Shown here one piece after another: positions 1 through 7,528 of a DNA stretch of 64,000 bases. The position numbers were made by a program, and so were the translations under genes. Under the pieces are notes generated by a model. It searched no databases. It saw nothing but the letters and a program-made list of their open reading frames with translations, and was not told the origin of the DNA. Source of the stretch: Dehalococcoidia bacterium (lineage in GTDB: Bacteria > Chloroflexota > Dehalococcoidia > Tepidiformales > Tepidiformaceae); assembly GCA_020853755.1 (NCBI GenBank), contig JADYYG010000043.1, forward strand, positions 1-64,000, written 5' to 3'. Numbering within the stretch: the first letter of the stretch is position 1; every line of letters begins with the position of its first letter.

Positions 1-117
<117 letters not shown>

Positions 118-140
118 GCGATTCGGCAAAGGTAAAGCAC

Positions 141-308
141 ATGGCCAAAGCAAAAGGCGACCGCATCATCATCCACCTCGCGTGCACGGAGTGCCGCGAG
201 CGGACCTACACCACGCAGAAGAACCGGCGGCACGACACGGACCGCCTGGAACTGAACAAGTTCTGCCCGCGTTGCCGCGTCCACAAAGCCCACAGGGAGA
301 CACGGTAA
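141..308 (+). CDS. rpmG: 50S ribosomal protein L33
   Basis: A 55-residue basic protein of typical L33 length. It has the zinc-binding pattern of the C+ form: Cys-x2-Cys (CTEC, residues 15-18) and Cys-x2-Cys (CPRC, residues 42-45). The core YTTQKNRR and LELNKFCP are diagnostic. It is a structural protein of the large ribosomal subunit near the E site. GGTAAAG lies just upstream as a modest ribosome-binding site. The tuf-rpmG-secE-nusG order is conserved. Keeping all four cysteines means this copy should bind zinc. Confidence 0.95.
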   Translation: MAKAKGDRIIIHLACTECRERTYTTQKNRRHDTDRLELNKFCPRCRVHKAHRETR

Positions 309-313
309 CCCGA

Positions 314-667
314 ATGGCACGAACACAACGTCGCCGCACAGCCACGGTGCCCACCACCGGAGAGCAGGCGGCCGGCCAGCCCGCACGGATGCGTGACAGC
401 CTTCCCCGGCCGTCCAGCGCGCCGGTGAGCGCTGGTATTGCCCGTCCGGAGCCGCGCCGGCGCCGCAACCCGTTCGGCTTCCTCAAGCGCTTCGAGCCGC
501 GATTCCTCGCGGACATCATCTCGGAGTTGCGGAAGGTCAGCTGGCCGACGTTCGCCGAAACCCGCTACCTGACGATTGTTGTGGCCATCGTGGCGGTCGC
601 GATGGGCGCCCTCCTGGGCACGCTCGACCTTGGCTTCGGCTGGGTAATCGAAAAGGTATTCTTCTAG
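314..667 (+). CDS. secE: Preprotein translocase subunit SecE
   Basis: A 117-residue protein with a long basic, Ser/Pro-rich N-terminal extension of about 60 residues. The canonical SecE core follows: an amphipathic helix with ELRKVSWPT and then a single transmembrane segment (about residues 84-110). SecE clamps SecY in the protein-export channel. An in-frame upstream ATG would overlap rpmG, so the ATG five bases after the rpmG stop is preferred. It abuts nusG with one base between the stop and the next start, as in most bacteria. The single-TM form is the usual Gram-positive and Chloroflexota type. Confidence 0.92.
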   Translation: MARTQRRRTATVPTTGEQAAGQPARMRDSLPRPSSAPVSAGIARPEPRRRRNPFGFLKRFEPRFLADIISELRKVSWPTFAETRYLTIVVAIVAVAMGALLGTLDLGFGWVIEKVFF

Positions 668-668
668 A

Positions 669-1349
669 ATGAGCAACGAACCGGCGCCGCTGACGGCGCT
701 TTCCGACGTCCGGCCACCGGAGAAGCCGAAGCGTGCTCCAAGGCGCCGTAAGGACGATGGGGCCCTCGAACAAGAACAACTGACTGACGAGGAAATCAAC
801 GCCGCCGGCCGCAAGTGGTACTTCGTGCACACCTACAGTGGGCACGAAAACAAGGTGCGCAGCGCCATCCGCGCGACCGTCGAACAGATGGACGCCAAGG
901 ACAAGGTCTACCACGTCGTCGTCCCGACGGAAGACGAGATCGAAATCCGGGACGGCCAACGCCGGACGGTGAAGCGCAAGCTCGACCCTGGCTACGTCCT
1001 CGTCCAGACCATCGAACTGAAGGAAGGCGACCCGGACTCAGACGAAGCCTGGCACATGATCCGGAATACCACCGGCGTGACTGGTTTCGTGAGCTCGGGC
1101 ACCCGGCCGGTGCCACTCTCGACGGACGAGGTGAACCACATCCTGCGGGCCATGCGAATGGAACAGCCGCGGATGCGCGTTGGCTTCATCCAGGGCCAGA
1201 GCGTCCGCATCGTCGACGGTCCGTTCGAGGACTTCGTCGGCACCGTGGACGAAATCAACACGGAGAAGGGCCGCGTCAAAGTGGTCGTCAACATGTTCGG
1301 CCGCGAAACACCGGTCGAACTGGACTTCCTCCAGGTCGAGAAGCTCTAG
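669..1349 (+). CDS. nusG: Transcription termination/antitermination protein NusG
   Basis: A 226-residue protein. After an acidic/basic N-terminal tail of about 50 residues comes the NGN domain (KWYFVHTYSGHENKV) with the RNA-polymerase-contacting LDPGYVLV region. The C-terminal KOW domain (VRIVDGPFEDFVGTVDEIN through FGRETPVELDF) follows. NusG binds RNA polymerase and links transcription to Rho or to ribosomal S10. It follows secE by one base. A strong hairpin terminator comes next, so the unit ends here instead of continuing into rplK-rplA as it usually does. Confidence 0.95.
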   Translation: MSNEPAPLTALSDVRPPEKPKRAPRRRKDDGALEQEQLTDEEINAAGRKWYFVHTYSGHENKVRSAIRATVEQMDAKDKVYHVVVPTEDEIEIRDGQRRTVKRKLDPGYVLVQTIELKEGDPDSDEAWHMIRNTTGVTGFVSSGTRPVPLSTDEVNHILRAMRMEQPRMRVGFIQGQSVRIVDGPFEDFVGTVDEINTEKGRVKVVVNMFGRETPVELDFLQVEKL

Positions 1350-1374
1350 CCCTTCCCGGCAGTCCTACGAAAAC

Positions 1375-1404
1375 AAGACGCCCGGCAGAACTGCCGGGCG
1401 TCTT
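1375..1404. terminator. Bidirectional intrinsic terminator between nusG and the ABC importer operon
   Basis: A perfect 14-base inverted repeat (AAGACGCCCGGCAG and its complement) with two central bases lies between the convergent nusG and oppC-like genes. T-rich sequence flanks it on both strands, with CTTGTTTTCG on the minus side. It can end transcription arriving from either direction. Confidence 0.85.
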
Positions 1405-1426
1405 GGTATTTGGAGCGAGGTCCCGC

Positions 1427-2464
1427 TTAGAACCCGGCGCGGCCGCCGCGGCCCCGGAGGCGCGGGTCGAGCACGTCGCGGAGAGCGTCACCAGCAAGGT
1501 TGAACCCGAGCACCGTGAACGTGAGCGCCCCACCGACGGCGAGGGCCATCCACGGGTTCGAGGTTCCGTTGCGGCGCCCCTCCTCGACCATCTTCCCCCA
1601 GGAGATGCGCACCGGGTCGCCCAGGCCAAGGAAGGCGAGGGTGGCTTCGACGAGGATGTACACACCGATCGAGCTGGTGAAGATGACGATGATCGGCGCC
1701 GTCACGTTCGGGAAGATGTGCCGCGCCATGATGCGGATGTCGTCCGCGCCAATCGTTCGGGCGGCGAGCACATAAACCTCTTCGCGAGCGGCCAACACGG
1801 CGCTGCGCACCACCCGCGTGGAACTGGCGATACCGAGGATACCGAGCGAGATGGTATTGACTGTCAGCGTGGGGTTCGCCACCACCTGGCCGAATAAGAG
1901 CAGCAACACGAGCGGCGGGAACGCCTGCAGCGTGTCCATGATCCGCTGGATGATGAAGTCCACTGTGCCGGCGAAATACGCGCTGGCCAGGCCGATCACG
2001 ATCCCCGCAATTGTCGCGATTAGCGCCGCGCCGAGGCCAACGTAAAGTGCCGTCCGCGAGCCGTGGATGATTCGCGAATAGAGGTCACGGCCGAGGCCGT
2101 CGGTGCCGAGCCAGTGCTCGCTCGACGGGGTACGGAAGAGCAGCGGCGTTTCGCCCTTCTGCAACTGCTCAGGCTTTGCCGTGAGGCGGATGGTGGGGTC
2201 GGTGAGGCTCTTTTCGTAGAGCGCTTCGTCGAACGCCGGGTTCACCTGGGTGAACACCCGCTCCGGGTCGTAGCGGTCGATCATCCCGCCGAAAATCCCG
2301 GCAAACAGGCAGAGGCCAATGATGACGACGCCCACACCGCCGAGCGGCTTGGTGCGGAAGAAGCGGCCGAAATGAACCGCCCAGCGCACCAACACCGGCC
2401 GGTCACTGAGGCTCTTCCGGAAGACTTCCGGCGCTCGGCGGTCGAGGACTTGTTCTTGAGCCAT
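1427..2464 (-). CDS. ABC transporter permease, DppC/OppC type
   Basis: A 345-residue inner-membrane permease. An N-terminal cytoplasmic stretch and a first TM segment (residues about 43-62) are followed by a periplasmic loop. A block of about five TM helices carries the BPD_transp_1 domain. The EAA loop, where the ATPase docks, is visible as AARTIGADDIRIMARHIFPN. This architecture (one TM, large loop, five TM) is typical of the DppC/OppC family in peptide, opine or nickel importers. It is the last gene of the operon, 11 bases after the OppB-like permease. No ATPase gene follows; the terminator does. The substrate cannot be read from the sequence. Confidence 0.9.
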   Translation of the reverse strand: MAQEQVLDRRAPEVFRKSLSDRPVLVRWAVHFGRFFRTKPLGGVGVVIIGLCLFAGIFGGMIDRYDPERVFTQVNPAFDEALYEKSLTDPTIRLTAKPEQLQKGETPLLFRTPSSEHWLGTDGLGRDLYSRIIHGSRTALYVGLGAALIATIAGIVIGLASAYFAGTVDFIIQRIMDTLQAFPPLVLLLLFGQVVANPTLTVNTISLGILGIASSTRVVRSAVLAAREEVYVLAARTIGADDIRIMARHIFPNVTAPIIVIFTSSIGVYILVEATLAFLGLGDPVRISWGKMVEEGRRNGTSNPWMALAVGGALTFTVLGFNLAGDALRDVLDPRLRGRGGRAGF

Positions 2465-2475
2465 GTCGCAGCCCC

Positions 2476-3471
2476 CTACGAGTACCGGATGCGCGGGTCG
2501 AGCACACCGTAGAGGAGGTCGATCCCGAGGTTGACGAAGACGATGAATGTGGCGATGACGAGGACGAACGCCTGTACCACCGGCACGTCACGCGCCTGGA
2601 TGGCAGTCAGGATGCGGCGGCCGACGCCGGGAATGCCGAACAGCGGCTCGAAGACGACGTTGCCGCTGAGCAACCCGGAGAGCGTGAGTCCGAGGACGGT
2701 GACCACAGGAACCATTGCGTTCTTCATGGCGTGGCGCATGATCACGACGCGTTCGCGCATGCCCTTCGCCCAGGCTGTGCGGATGTAGTCCTGGCGCAGC
2801 ACCTCGAGCATCTGGGAGCGGAGCAGGCGCATGACGCCGGCCGCGGAGGCGAGCCCGCCGGCCACCGCAGGCAGGATGAAGCCCCTGATGCTGGAACCGG
2901 GATCTTCCCAGATGAGCTTTGGATCGGTCAGGTCGATCGTCCACCCGATGGTGAAGAGCCCAAACACGGAGACACCCTTCACCACATAGAGCAGCAGCAT
3001 CGTCCCGACCCAGAAGCTGGGCATTGCGAGCATGAGGATGGCGAAGATGCGGAGGACGTAGTCGACCGACGAGTCCTGGCGTATCGCACTGATGACTCCA
3101 ATCGGCAGCGACGTGCACAGGCCGATCACGAGCGACATGAAGGCAAGTTGGAGGGAGTAGGGCAGACCGTCCTTCATCCCCTGCAGCGCCGGCTCTCGGG
3201 TCTGGTAGGAGATGCCGAAGTCGCCGCGCACCAGGTTTCCAAGGTACGTCACGTAACGCTGGGCCACCGGCTTATCGAGGCCGAGGTCTTTGCGCACAGC
3301 TTCGATCTGCTGGGCCCGCAGGGCAGGGTCAGTGGAGGTCGGGTCCTGCGCAGCGATTCGCTGGGCGACGAAGTCACCCGGCAGCACGCTGGTCGCCAGG
3401 AACACCAGGGTGGCGACGAGCCAGATTACCGGGATGTTTATGAGCATCCGGCGCAGAATGTAGTTCCTCAT
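2476..3471 (-). CDS. ABC transporter permease, DppB/OppB type
   Basis: A 331-residue permease with the family N-terminus (YILRRMLINIPVIWLVATLVF), a large external loop after TM1 (FVAQRI, then QAVRKDLGLDKP) and five further TM segments. The EAA motif region reads YIRTAWAKGMRERVVIMRHA. DppB/OppB proteins pair with a DppC/OppC partner to form the import channel. The C-terminal YGVLDPRIRY motif is characteristic. It lies 11 bases upstream of the partner permease and 72 bases downstream of the binding-protein gene; that gap contains a strong hairpin. Confidence 0.9.
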   Translation of the reverse strand: MRNYILRRMLINIPVIWLVATLVFLATSVLPGDFVAQRIAAQDPTSTDPALRAQQIEAVRKDLGLDKPVAQRYVTYLGNLVRGDFGISYQTREPALQGMKDGLPYSLQLAFMSLVIGLCTSLPIGVISAIRQDSSVDYVLRIFAILMLAMPSFWVGTMLLLYVVKGVSVFGLFTIGWTIDLTDPKLIWEDPGSSIRGFILPAVAGGLASAAGVMRLLRSQMLEVLRQDYIRTAWAKGMRERVVIMRHAMKNAMVPVVTVLGLTLSGLLSGNVVFEPLFGIPGVGRRILTAIQARDVPVVQAFVLVIATFIVFVNLGIDLLYGVLDPRIRYS

Positions 3472-3501
3472 AGCTCCCCCTCAGGTGACTGCCCTGTGCA
3501 A

Positions 3502-3528
3502 GGGCAGCCGCGCGTTTCGCGGCTGCCC
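3502..3528 (-). other. Intercistronic hairpin between binding protein and permease genes
   Basis: A perfect 11-base stem (GGGCAGCCGCG and its complement) with a five-base loop lies in the 72-base gap after the substrate-binding protein gene. No T-tract follows on the minus strand, so it is more likely an mRNA-stabilising or attenuating element than a full terminator. Such hairpins are common where a binding protein must be made in excess over its permeases. Confidence 0.6.
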
Positions 3529-3543
3529 CCGCAGACTGTGAGC

Positions 3544-5370
3544 CTAGGCCTGGCGTCCGGCCCAGGTCGGGTCTTTCTGGTCGAACCAGGAGTCGGTGCC
3601 GACGAGGTGTGACGTGACGAACGGCGCGGCCTCGGCGGTATGGTAGTAGTTCCAGGCAAGCGTGGAGTTCACGCCCATCAGGCTATAGGGGATGCCCGCA
3701 CCGTAAGCCTTGAGGAGCTCGCGGTTGACTTCCTTGTTGCCTTCCTGGCGCTTACCCAGGTCGAACTCGGCGACGAGGCTCGCGGTGAGCTGGTCAACCT
3801 TGTCGATCTTCACCCCGAACTGGGCGAACTGCGGCTGCGAGGAGTTGTACTGGACGTAGTTGAGCTGGGTCGGCTCAGGATCCGTGATGTCCGTGATCCA
3901 GCCGTACCAGATGTTGTTCGAACCGTTCCCGTACTGCTGCTTCACGATCTTGGTCGTGATCGTCGCGTACGGCTGGATCTTGGCGGTGAACGTGTTGCCG
4001 AGCACCTTCTTCAGCTGGTTCGTGATGAGCGCGGAACCACCTGAGTACAGGCCCTCCCAGATGTCGGGGATGTCGACGATGATCTCGCCGAGGGCCGGGC
4101 CGCCGCCCGCTTCCCACATCTTCTTCGCTTCCGCCTCTTCCTTGGCACGGTCTTCCATGTACCCGGGGAAGGTGATGAGTTCCTTCTCCGTGATGCCGAA
4201 GGCCGCCTGGGTGGGCGGGATGTTGCCGGAAAGCGCCGCCTTGCCCTGGAGGAGCGAGTTGATCATGGCCCGCCGATCGAGCGCGCGGAAGATGGCGCCG
4301 ATGAGGTTCGGGTCGTTCCACGGCTTCGCCCCGCCGTAGTAGGTGCCGGCTTGCGGGTTCGCCGAGAACGCCTTGATCTCCTGGACCTTGCCATCCAGCC
4401 GCTTCTTCAGGTCCTCCAGGACCGCGTTCTGGATGGGCGTGAAGGCATCGACCTGCTTCTGCTCGAAGGCTGCCTGCTGCGCCGACTGGTCGGTGAACAG
4501 CGGCAGGTACTTCACCGCATCAGGGTTGACCTGGGTGTAGAACTTCTCGTTCCGCGTCAGGGTTGCCTTGCCTTCGGCGGCGAACTCGGTCAGGACGAAC
4601 GCGCCCGTCCCGATGATCTTGTCCGCCGTGACCGTTGCGTAGTCCTTCTCGAACTGCTTGATCGCTTCCGGCGCCTGGACCTTTGTGTACGCGCCCGCGA
4701 GCACGTTCAGAAGGAACGGGTCAGGCCGGCTGGTCGTCACCTTGACGGTCTTCGGGTCGACCACTTCAACCTTATCGACGCTCGCGAACGAGGACTTGCG
4801 GTAGAAGTTCGGATCCTCCGTGCCGTCGAGGAGCTTGCCGCCCTTGTTGCGAAGAATCGACTGGGCGATGTCGTCGGCGGTTGCGGCCCGGCCGTTCACC
4901 GGCGCCTTGTTGTGCCAGAACAGGTTCGGGCGCACCGAGAAGACGAACGTCTGCTTGTCCGGCTGCTCGACCTTCTCGGCCATGGCGCCAGCAATCTTGC
5001 CGTCCTTGTAGCTCTGCCACTGCATGACGCCAAGGTTGGTGTAGCCGAAGAGCACGGCTACCGGGCTGAACCGGCTGCGGTCGATGTCGAAGGTGTCGTA
5101 GGTGTTGTTCGAGCTGATGAAGCGGGCAGTACCGCCCTTCTGCTTCGCAGCGGCCGACGGAGAAGCGGCAGCGGTCGGGCTGCCAGTTGCCCCTGATGTG
5201 GCCGCCGGGCTGTTGCCCCCGGCCGGTGTGGCATCATCGTCATCGTCGCCGCAGCCGACCAGGGCAAGCGAAGCCGCACCGACGCCGGTGACGGCCACGC
5301 CACCAAGAAGCCGGCGGCGGCTGAGTCCTGTGCCGAACGCTCGGCGCTTCCAATAATTGTCTTCGGACAC
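3544..5370 (-). CDS. ABC transporter substrate-binding lipoprotein, SBP family 5 (peptide/opine type)
   Basis: A 608-residue exported solute-binding protein. The N-terminus carries a twin-arginine signature (SRRRLLGG, residues 17-24) and a hydrophobic stretch ending in the lipobox LVGC (Cys40). A Gly/Ser/Thr/Ala-rich linker follows. The two-lobe body has family-5 landmarks such as TADDIAQSIL, KTVKVTTSRPDPF and the late YNSSQP region. The GTG start is chosen because AGGGGGG lies six bases upstream; longer in-frame versions would run into the rplK promoter region. It heads the operon with two permeases. The Tat-type signal is notable because most family-5 proteins use Sec. Confidence 0.9.
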   Translation of the reverse strand: MSEDNYWKRRAFGTGLSRRRLLGGVAVTGVGAASLALVGCGDDDDDATPAGGNSPAATSGATGSPTAAASPSAAAKQKGGTARFISSNNTYDTFDIDRSRFSPVAVLFGYTNLGVMQWQSYKDGKIAGAMAEKVEQPDKQTFVFSVRPNLFWHNKAPVNGRAATADDIAQSILRNKGGKLLDGTEDPNFYRKSSFASVDKVEVVDPKTVKVTTSRPDPFLLNVLAGAYTKVQAPEAIKQFEKDYATVTADKIIGTGAFVLTEFAAEGKATLTRNEKFYTQVNPDAVKYLPLFTDQSAQQAAFEQKQVDAFTPIQNAVLEDLKKRLDGKVQEIKAFSANPQAGTYYGGAKPWNDPNLIGAIFRALDRRAMINSLLQGKAALSGNIPPTQAAFGITEKELITFPGYMEDRAKEEAEAKKMWEAGGGPALGEIIVDIPDIWEGLYSGGSALITNQLKKVLGNTFTAKIQPYATITTKIVKQQYGNGSNNIWYGWITDITDPEPTQLNYVQYNSSQPQFAQFGVKIDKVDQLTASLVAEFDLGKRQEGNKEVNRELLKAYGAGIPYSLMGVNSTLAWNYYHTAEAAPFVTSHLVGTDSWFDQKDPTWAGRQA

Positions 5371-5435
5371 AAATTCCCCCCTAAGGAATGCTCCACCGTC
5401 ATCGATTTTTTCGCATCGACGACGATAACTCGCGG

Positions 5436-5441
5436 AGTATA
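5436..5441 (-). promoter_or_regulatory. Candidate -10 element for the ABC importer operon
   Basis: TATACT on the minus strand lies about 66 bases upstream of the GTG start of the binding protein and matches the sigma-70/sigma-A -10 consensus in five of six positions. No clear -35 is visible 17 bases further upstream. The implied leader is roughly 60 bases. Confidence 0.45.
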
Positions 5442-5528
5442 CGCACGAGCGCACTTGAGGGAAGGTCTGGGTAAGGGAAACCTGGTGCGGGGTTCGGGAA
5501 CGGACGCGATTCGGACGTCCATTCCGCG

Positions 5529-5557
5529 TTGCCGGGAAGCCTATGGCGCGCCACAAT
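5529..5557 (+). promoter_or_regulatory. Candidate promoter of rplK-rplA
   Basis: TTGCCG (5529-5534) and CACAAT (5552-5557) are spaced by 17 bases on the plus strand, fitting a housekeeping promoter. It would give a leader of roughly 80 bases before rplK. In many bacteria the leader of the L11-L1 operon is the binding site for L1 autoregulation; I did not identify a specific L1-binding fold here. Confidence 0.45.
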
Positions 5558-5645
5558 GATCGTTCGTGCGCCCGGCAGCTTCGCCGGCGCCGGAACCCGT
5601 GGAGGCACGCCATCGAGCGTGCCGCTTGTACACAAGGAGACAAGA

Positions 5646-6068
5646 TTGGCTAAGAAAGTCCGGGCAGTGGTGACACTGCAGCTTCCGGCCGGTAAAGCGA
5701 ACCCGGCCCCGCCCGTCGGCCCTGCGCTCGGCCAGCACGGCGTGAACATCATGGAGTTCTGCAAGGATTACAACGCCCGTACGCAGGACAAGGTTGGGCA
5801 GATCATCCCCGCCCAGCTCACGATCTTCGAAGACCGCTCCTTCACCTTCATTCTGAAGACGCCGCCCGCGGCTGACATGCTGCGCAAGGCCGCCGGGGTC
5901 GACAAGGGAAGCGGCAGCCCGCGCCTCAATAAGATCGGCAAGGTCTCGAGCGACGATATCCGCCAGATCGCCGAGACGAAGATGCCTGACCTCACCGCCA
6001 ACCCCGTCGAGGAAGCCATCAGGATCATCGAAGGCACCGCGCGCAGCATGGGCATCGAGGTCTCCTAG
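5646..6068 (+). CDS. rplK: 50S ribosomal protein L11
   Basis: A 140-residue protein matching the family length (about 141). The N-terminal domain has [20 protein letters not shown], the thiostrepton/GTPase-centre region, and the C-terminal RNA-binding domain ends in the [12 protein letters not shown] helix. The start is TTG at 5646, placed by the strong AAGGAG six bases upstream and by family alignment. No ATG fits, because the earlier in-frame ATG would add an unrelated 39-residue extension. rplA follows after two bases. In this genome the gene has been separated from nusG by the ABC importer operon. Confidence 0.95.
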   Translation: MAKKVRAVVTLQLPAGKANPAPPVGPALGQHGVNIMEFCKDYNARTQDKVGQIIPAQLTIFEDRSFTFILKTPPAADMLRKAAGVDKGSGSPRLNKIGKVSSDDIRQIAETKMPDLTANPVEEAIRIIEGTARSMGIEVS

Positions 6069-6070
6069 CC

Positions 6071-6781
6071 ATGGCAAAGAAGGGTAAGAAGTACATCGAG
6101 GCCGCGGCGAAAGTCGACAAGGCCAGGTTCTACACCGTCGATGAAGCGATCGCGCTCGCCCGGGAGATTCACCCGGCGAAGTTCGACGAAACCGTCGAAC
6201 TGCACATTAAGACCGGCCTCGACCCGAGGCACGCCGAGCAGCAGATCCGCGGCAGCACCGTGCTTCCCCACGGGCTTGGCAAGGTGCTCCGCGTCCTCGT
6301 CTTCACCGAAGGCGAAGCGGTCTCCATCGCCCGCGAGGCCGGCGCCGATTTCGTCGGCAGCGACGACCTGATCAAGCAGATTGAAGGCGGCTGGACAGAC
6401 TTCGACGTCGCCATTGCCACCCGCGAAATGATGGGCAAGGTCGGCCGCCTCGGCCGCGTCCTCGGCCCGCGCGGCCTGATGCCGAACCCGCGCTCAGGGA
6501 CCGTCGTCGGCGCTGAAGACATCGCCCGCACGGTGAACGATGCCAAGCAGGGCCGCGTCGAGTTCCGCCTCGACCGCCTGGCAAACATCCATGTGCCGCT
6601 CGGGAAGGTGAGCTTCGACGAACAGAAGTTGCGCGAGAACATGGCCACCTTCATCGAGGCGGTGAACGCTGCCAAGCCCAGGGAAGCGAAGGGCCAGTAC
6701 ATCCGCAGCGCCACGCTCACCACCACGATGGGCCCGGGCATCCACCTGGACCTCGCGCAGACGCTCGCTCTCAAGAATTAG
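6071..6781 (+). CDS. rplA: 50S ribosomal protein L1
   Basis: A 236-residue protein of standard L1 length. It has the basic MAKKGKKY start, the [24 protein letters not shown] segment, the [18 protein letters not shown] signature and the C-terminal [16 protein letters not shown]1 binds 23S rRNA at the L1 stalk and usually represses its own operon. It is two bases after rplK and followed by a strong terminator. rplJ and rplL, which often come next, are absent here. Confidence 0.96.
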   Translation: MAKKGKKYIEAAAKVDKARFYTVDEAIALAREIHPAKFDETVELHIKTGLDPRHAEQQIRGSTVLPHGLGKVLRVLVFTEGEAVSIAREAGADFVGSDDLIKQIEGGWTDFDVAIATREMMGKVGRLGRVLGPRGLMPNPRSGTVVGAEDIARTVNDAKQGRVEFRLDRLANIHVPLGKVSFDEQKLRENMATFIEAVNAAKPREAKGQYIRSATLTTTMGPGIHLDLAQTLALKN

Positions 6782-6804
6782 CGCCAGCCAAAGGCGAGCC
6801 AACG

Positions 6805-6832
6805 AGAGGGGCGCCCCTGGGGGCGCCCCTCT
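6805..6832. terminator. Bidirectional terminator between rplA and a cupredoxin gene
   Basis: An 11-base stem AGAGGGGCGCC with its complement, extended by CC/GG in the loop, is followed by TTTCGTT on the plus strand. It lies between convergent genes and can serve both. Confidence 0.85.
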
Positions 6833-6855
6833 TTCGTTGCACGCCCGTTTGGCGG

Positions 6856-7455
6856 CTACCGGAACTCGATCATGCCTTGCATCGAAGTGTGGATTTCACA
6901 GCGGTAGTGGTAAGACGTCGCGGTTGCCGGCGCCACGAAGACGAAACTGGCGGAGCCTCCGCCTGGAGTGACCGCGGTGTCGCCACCCGGGACCTTCGCC
7001 GTGAACCCCTCATCCGAATAAATCGTGAGCGTGTGCGAAGCACGCCCGGTGTTCGCAAAGGAGACGTTCACTGATCCTGCCGCACCGCCGCCCGCTGCCT
7101 TCTTCAGCGTCACCCGCACAGGGTCGAAAGCAAAGTCCCTCGCAGAGATAGCGAGTTCCTGGGGCCGGTCATTCGCAGGGGTGCTTGTCGCTGCCGCTGC
7201 CGGCGCCGGCGTGTTCGTTGGCGCAACGGTCGGAGTAGCAGGTGGGACTGTGGTGGCAACCACGGCAGGCGTCGATGTCGCAGCGCTGGGCGTCGCCTGG
7301 GCCGCGCTGCTGGAGGTTGAGGGACTGGCTGGCGGTAACCCGGCAGGGGGACTCGTCGGCGTTGCTCGTGCCGGAGAACTGTCGCCTCCGCAACTCCCCA
7401 GGGCTCCTGCAAGGGCCACGGTGGCGGCAAGGGTAATGATGGTGATGTGCTTCAT
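6856..7455 (-). CDS. Cupredoxin-fold lipoprotein with Pro/Thr/Ala-rich linker
   Basis: A 199-residue exported protein. It has a signal peptide ending in the lipobox LGSC, then about 75 residues of low-complexity Ser/Thr/Ala/Pro linker, then a plastocyanin-like domain of about 100 residues. Type 1 copper ligands are all visible: His in SHTL, and Cys, His and Met in CEIHTSM near the C-terminus. It is likely a membrane-anchored blue-copper electron carrier. ATG at 7455 is preferred because it directly precedes the KHITII signal peptide; a TTG eight codons upstream is the alternative. It is convergent with rplA. A second cupredoxin lipoprotein lies at 41302. Confidence 0.8.
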   Translation of the reverse strand: MKHITIITLAATVALAGALGSCGGDSSPARATPTSPPAGLPPASPSTSSSAAQATPSAATSTPAVVATTVPPATPTVAPTNTPAPAAAATSTPANDRPQELAISARDFAFDPVRVTLKKAAGGGAAGSVNVSFANTGRASHTLTIYSDEGFTAKVPGGDTAVTPGGGSASFVFVAPATATSYHYRCEIHTSMQGMIEFR

Positions 7456-7528
7456 GCGCCGGTTACGCCCTGCCGGCAAGTATCGGATTCAGGGCTGCTT
7501 ACCGTGCGCTTTACCGCGTTCCGGCACG

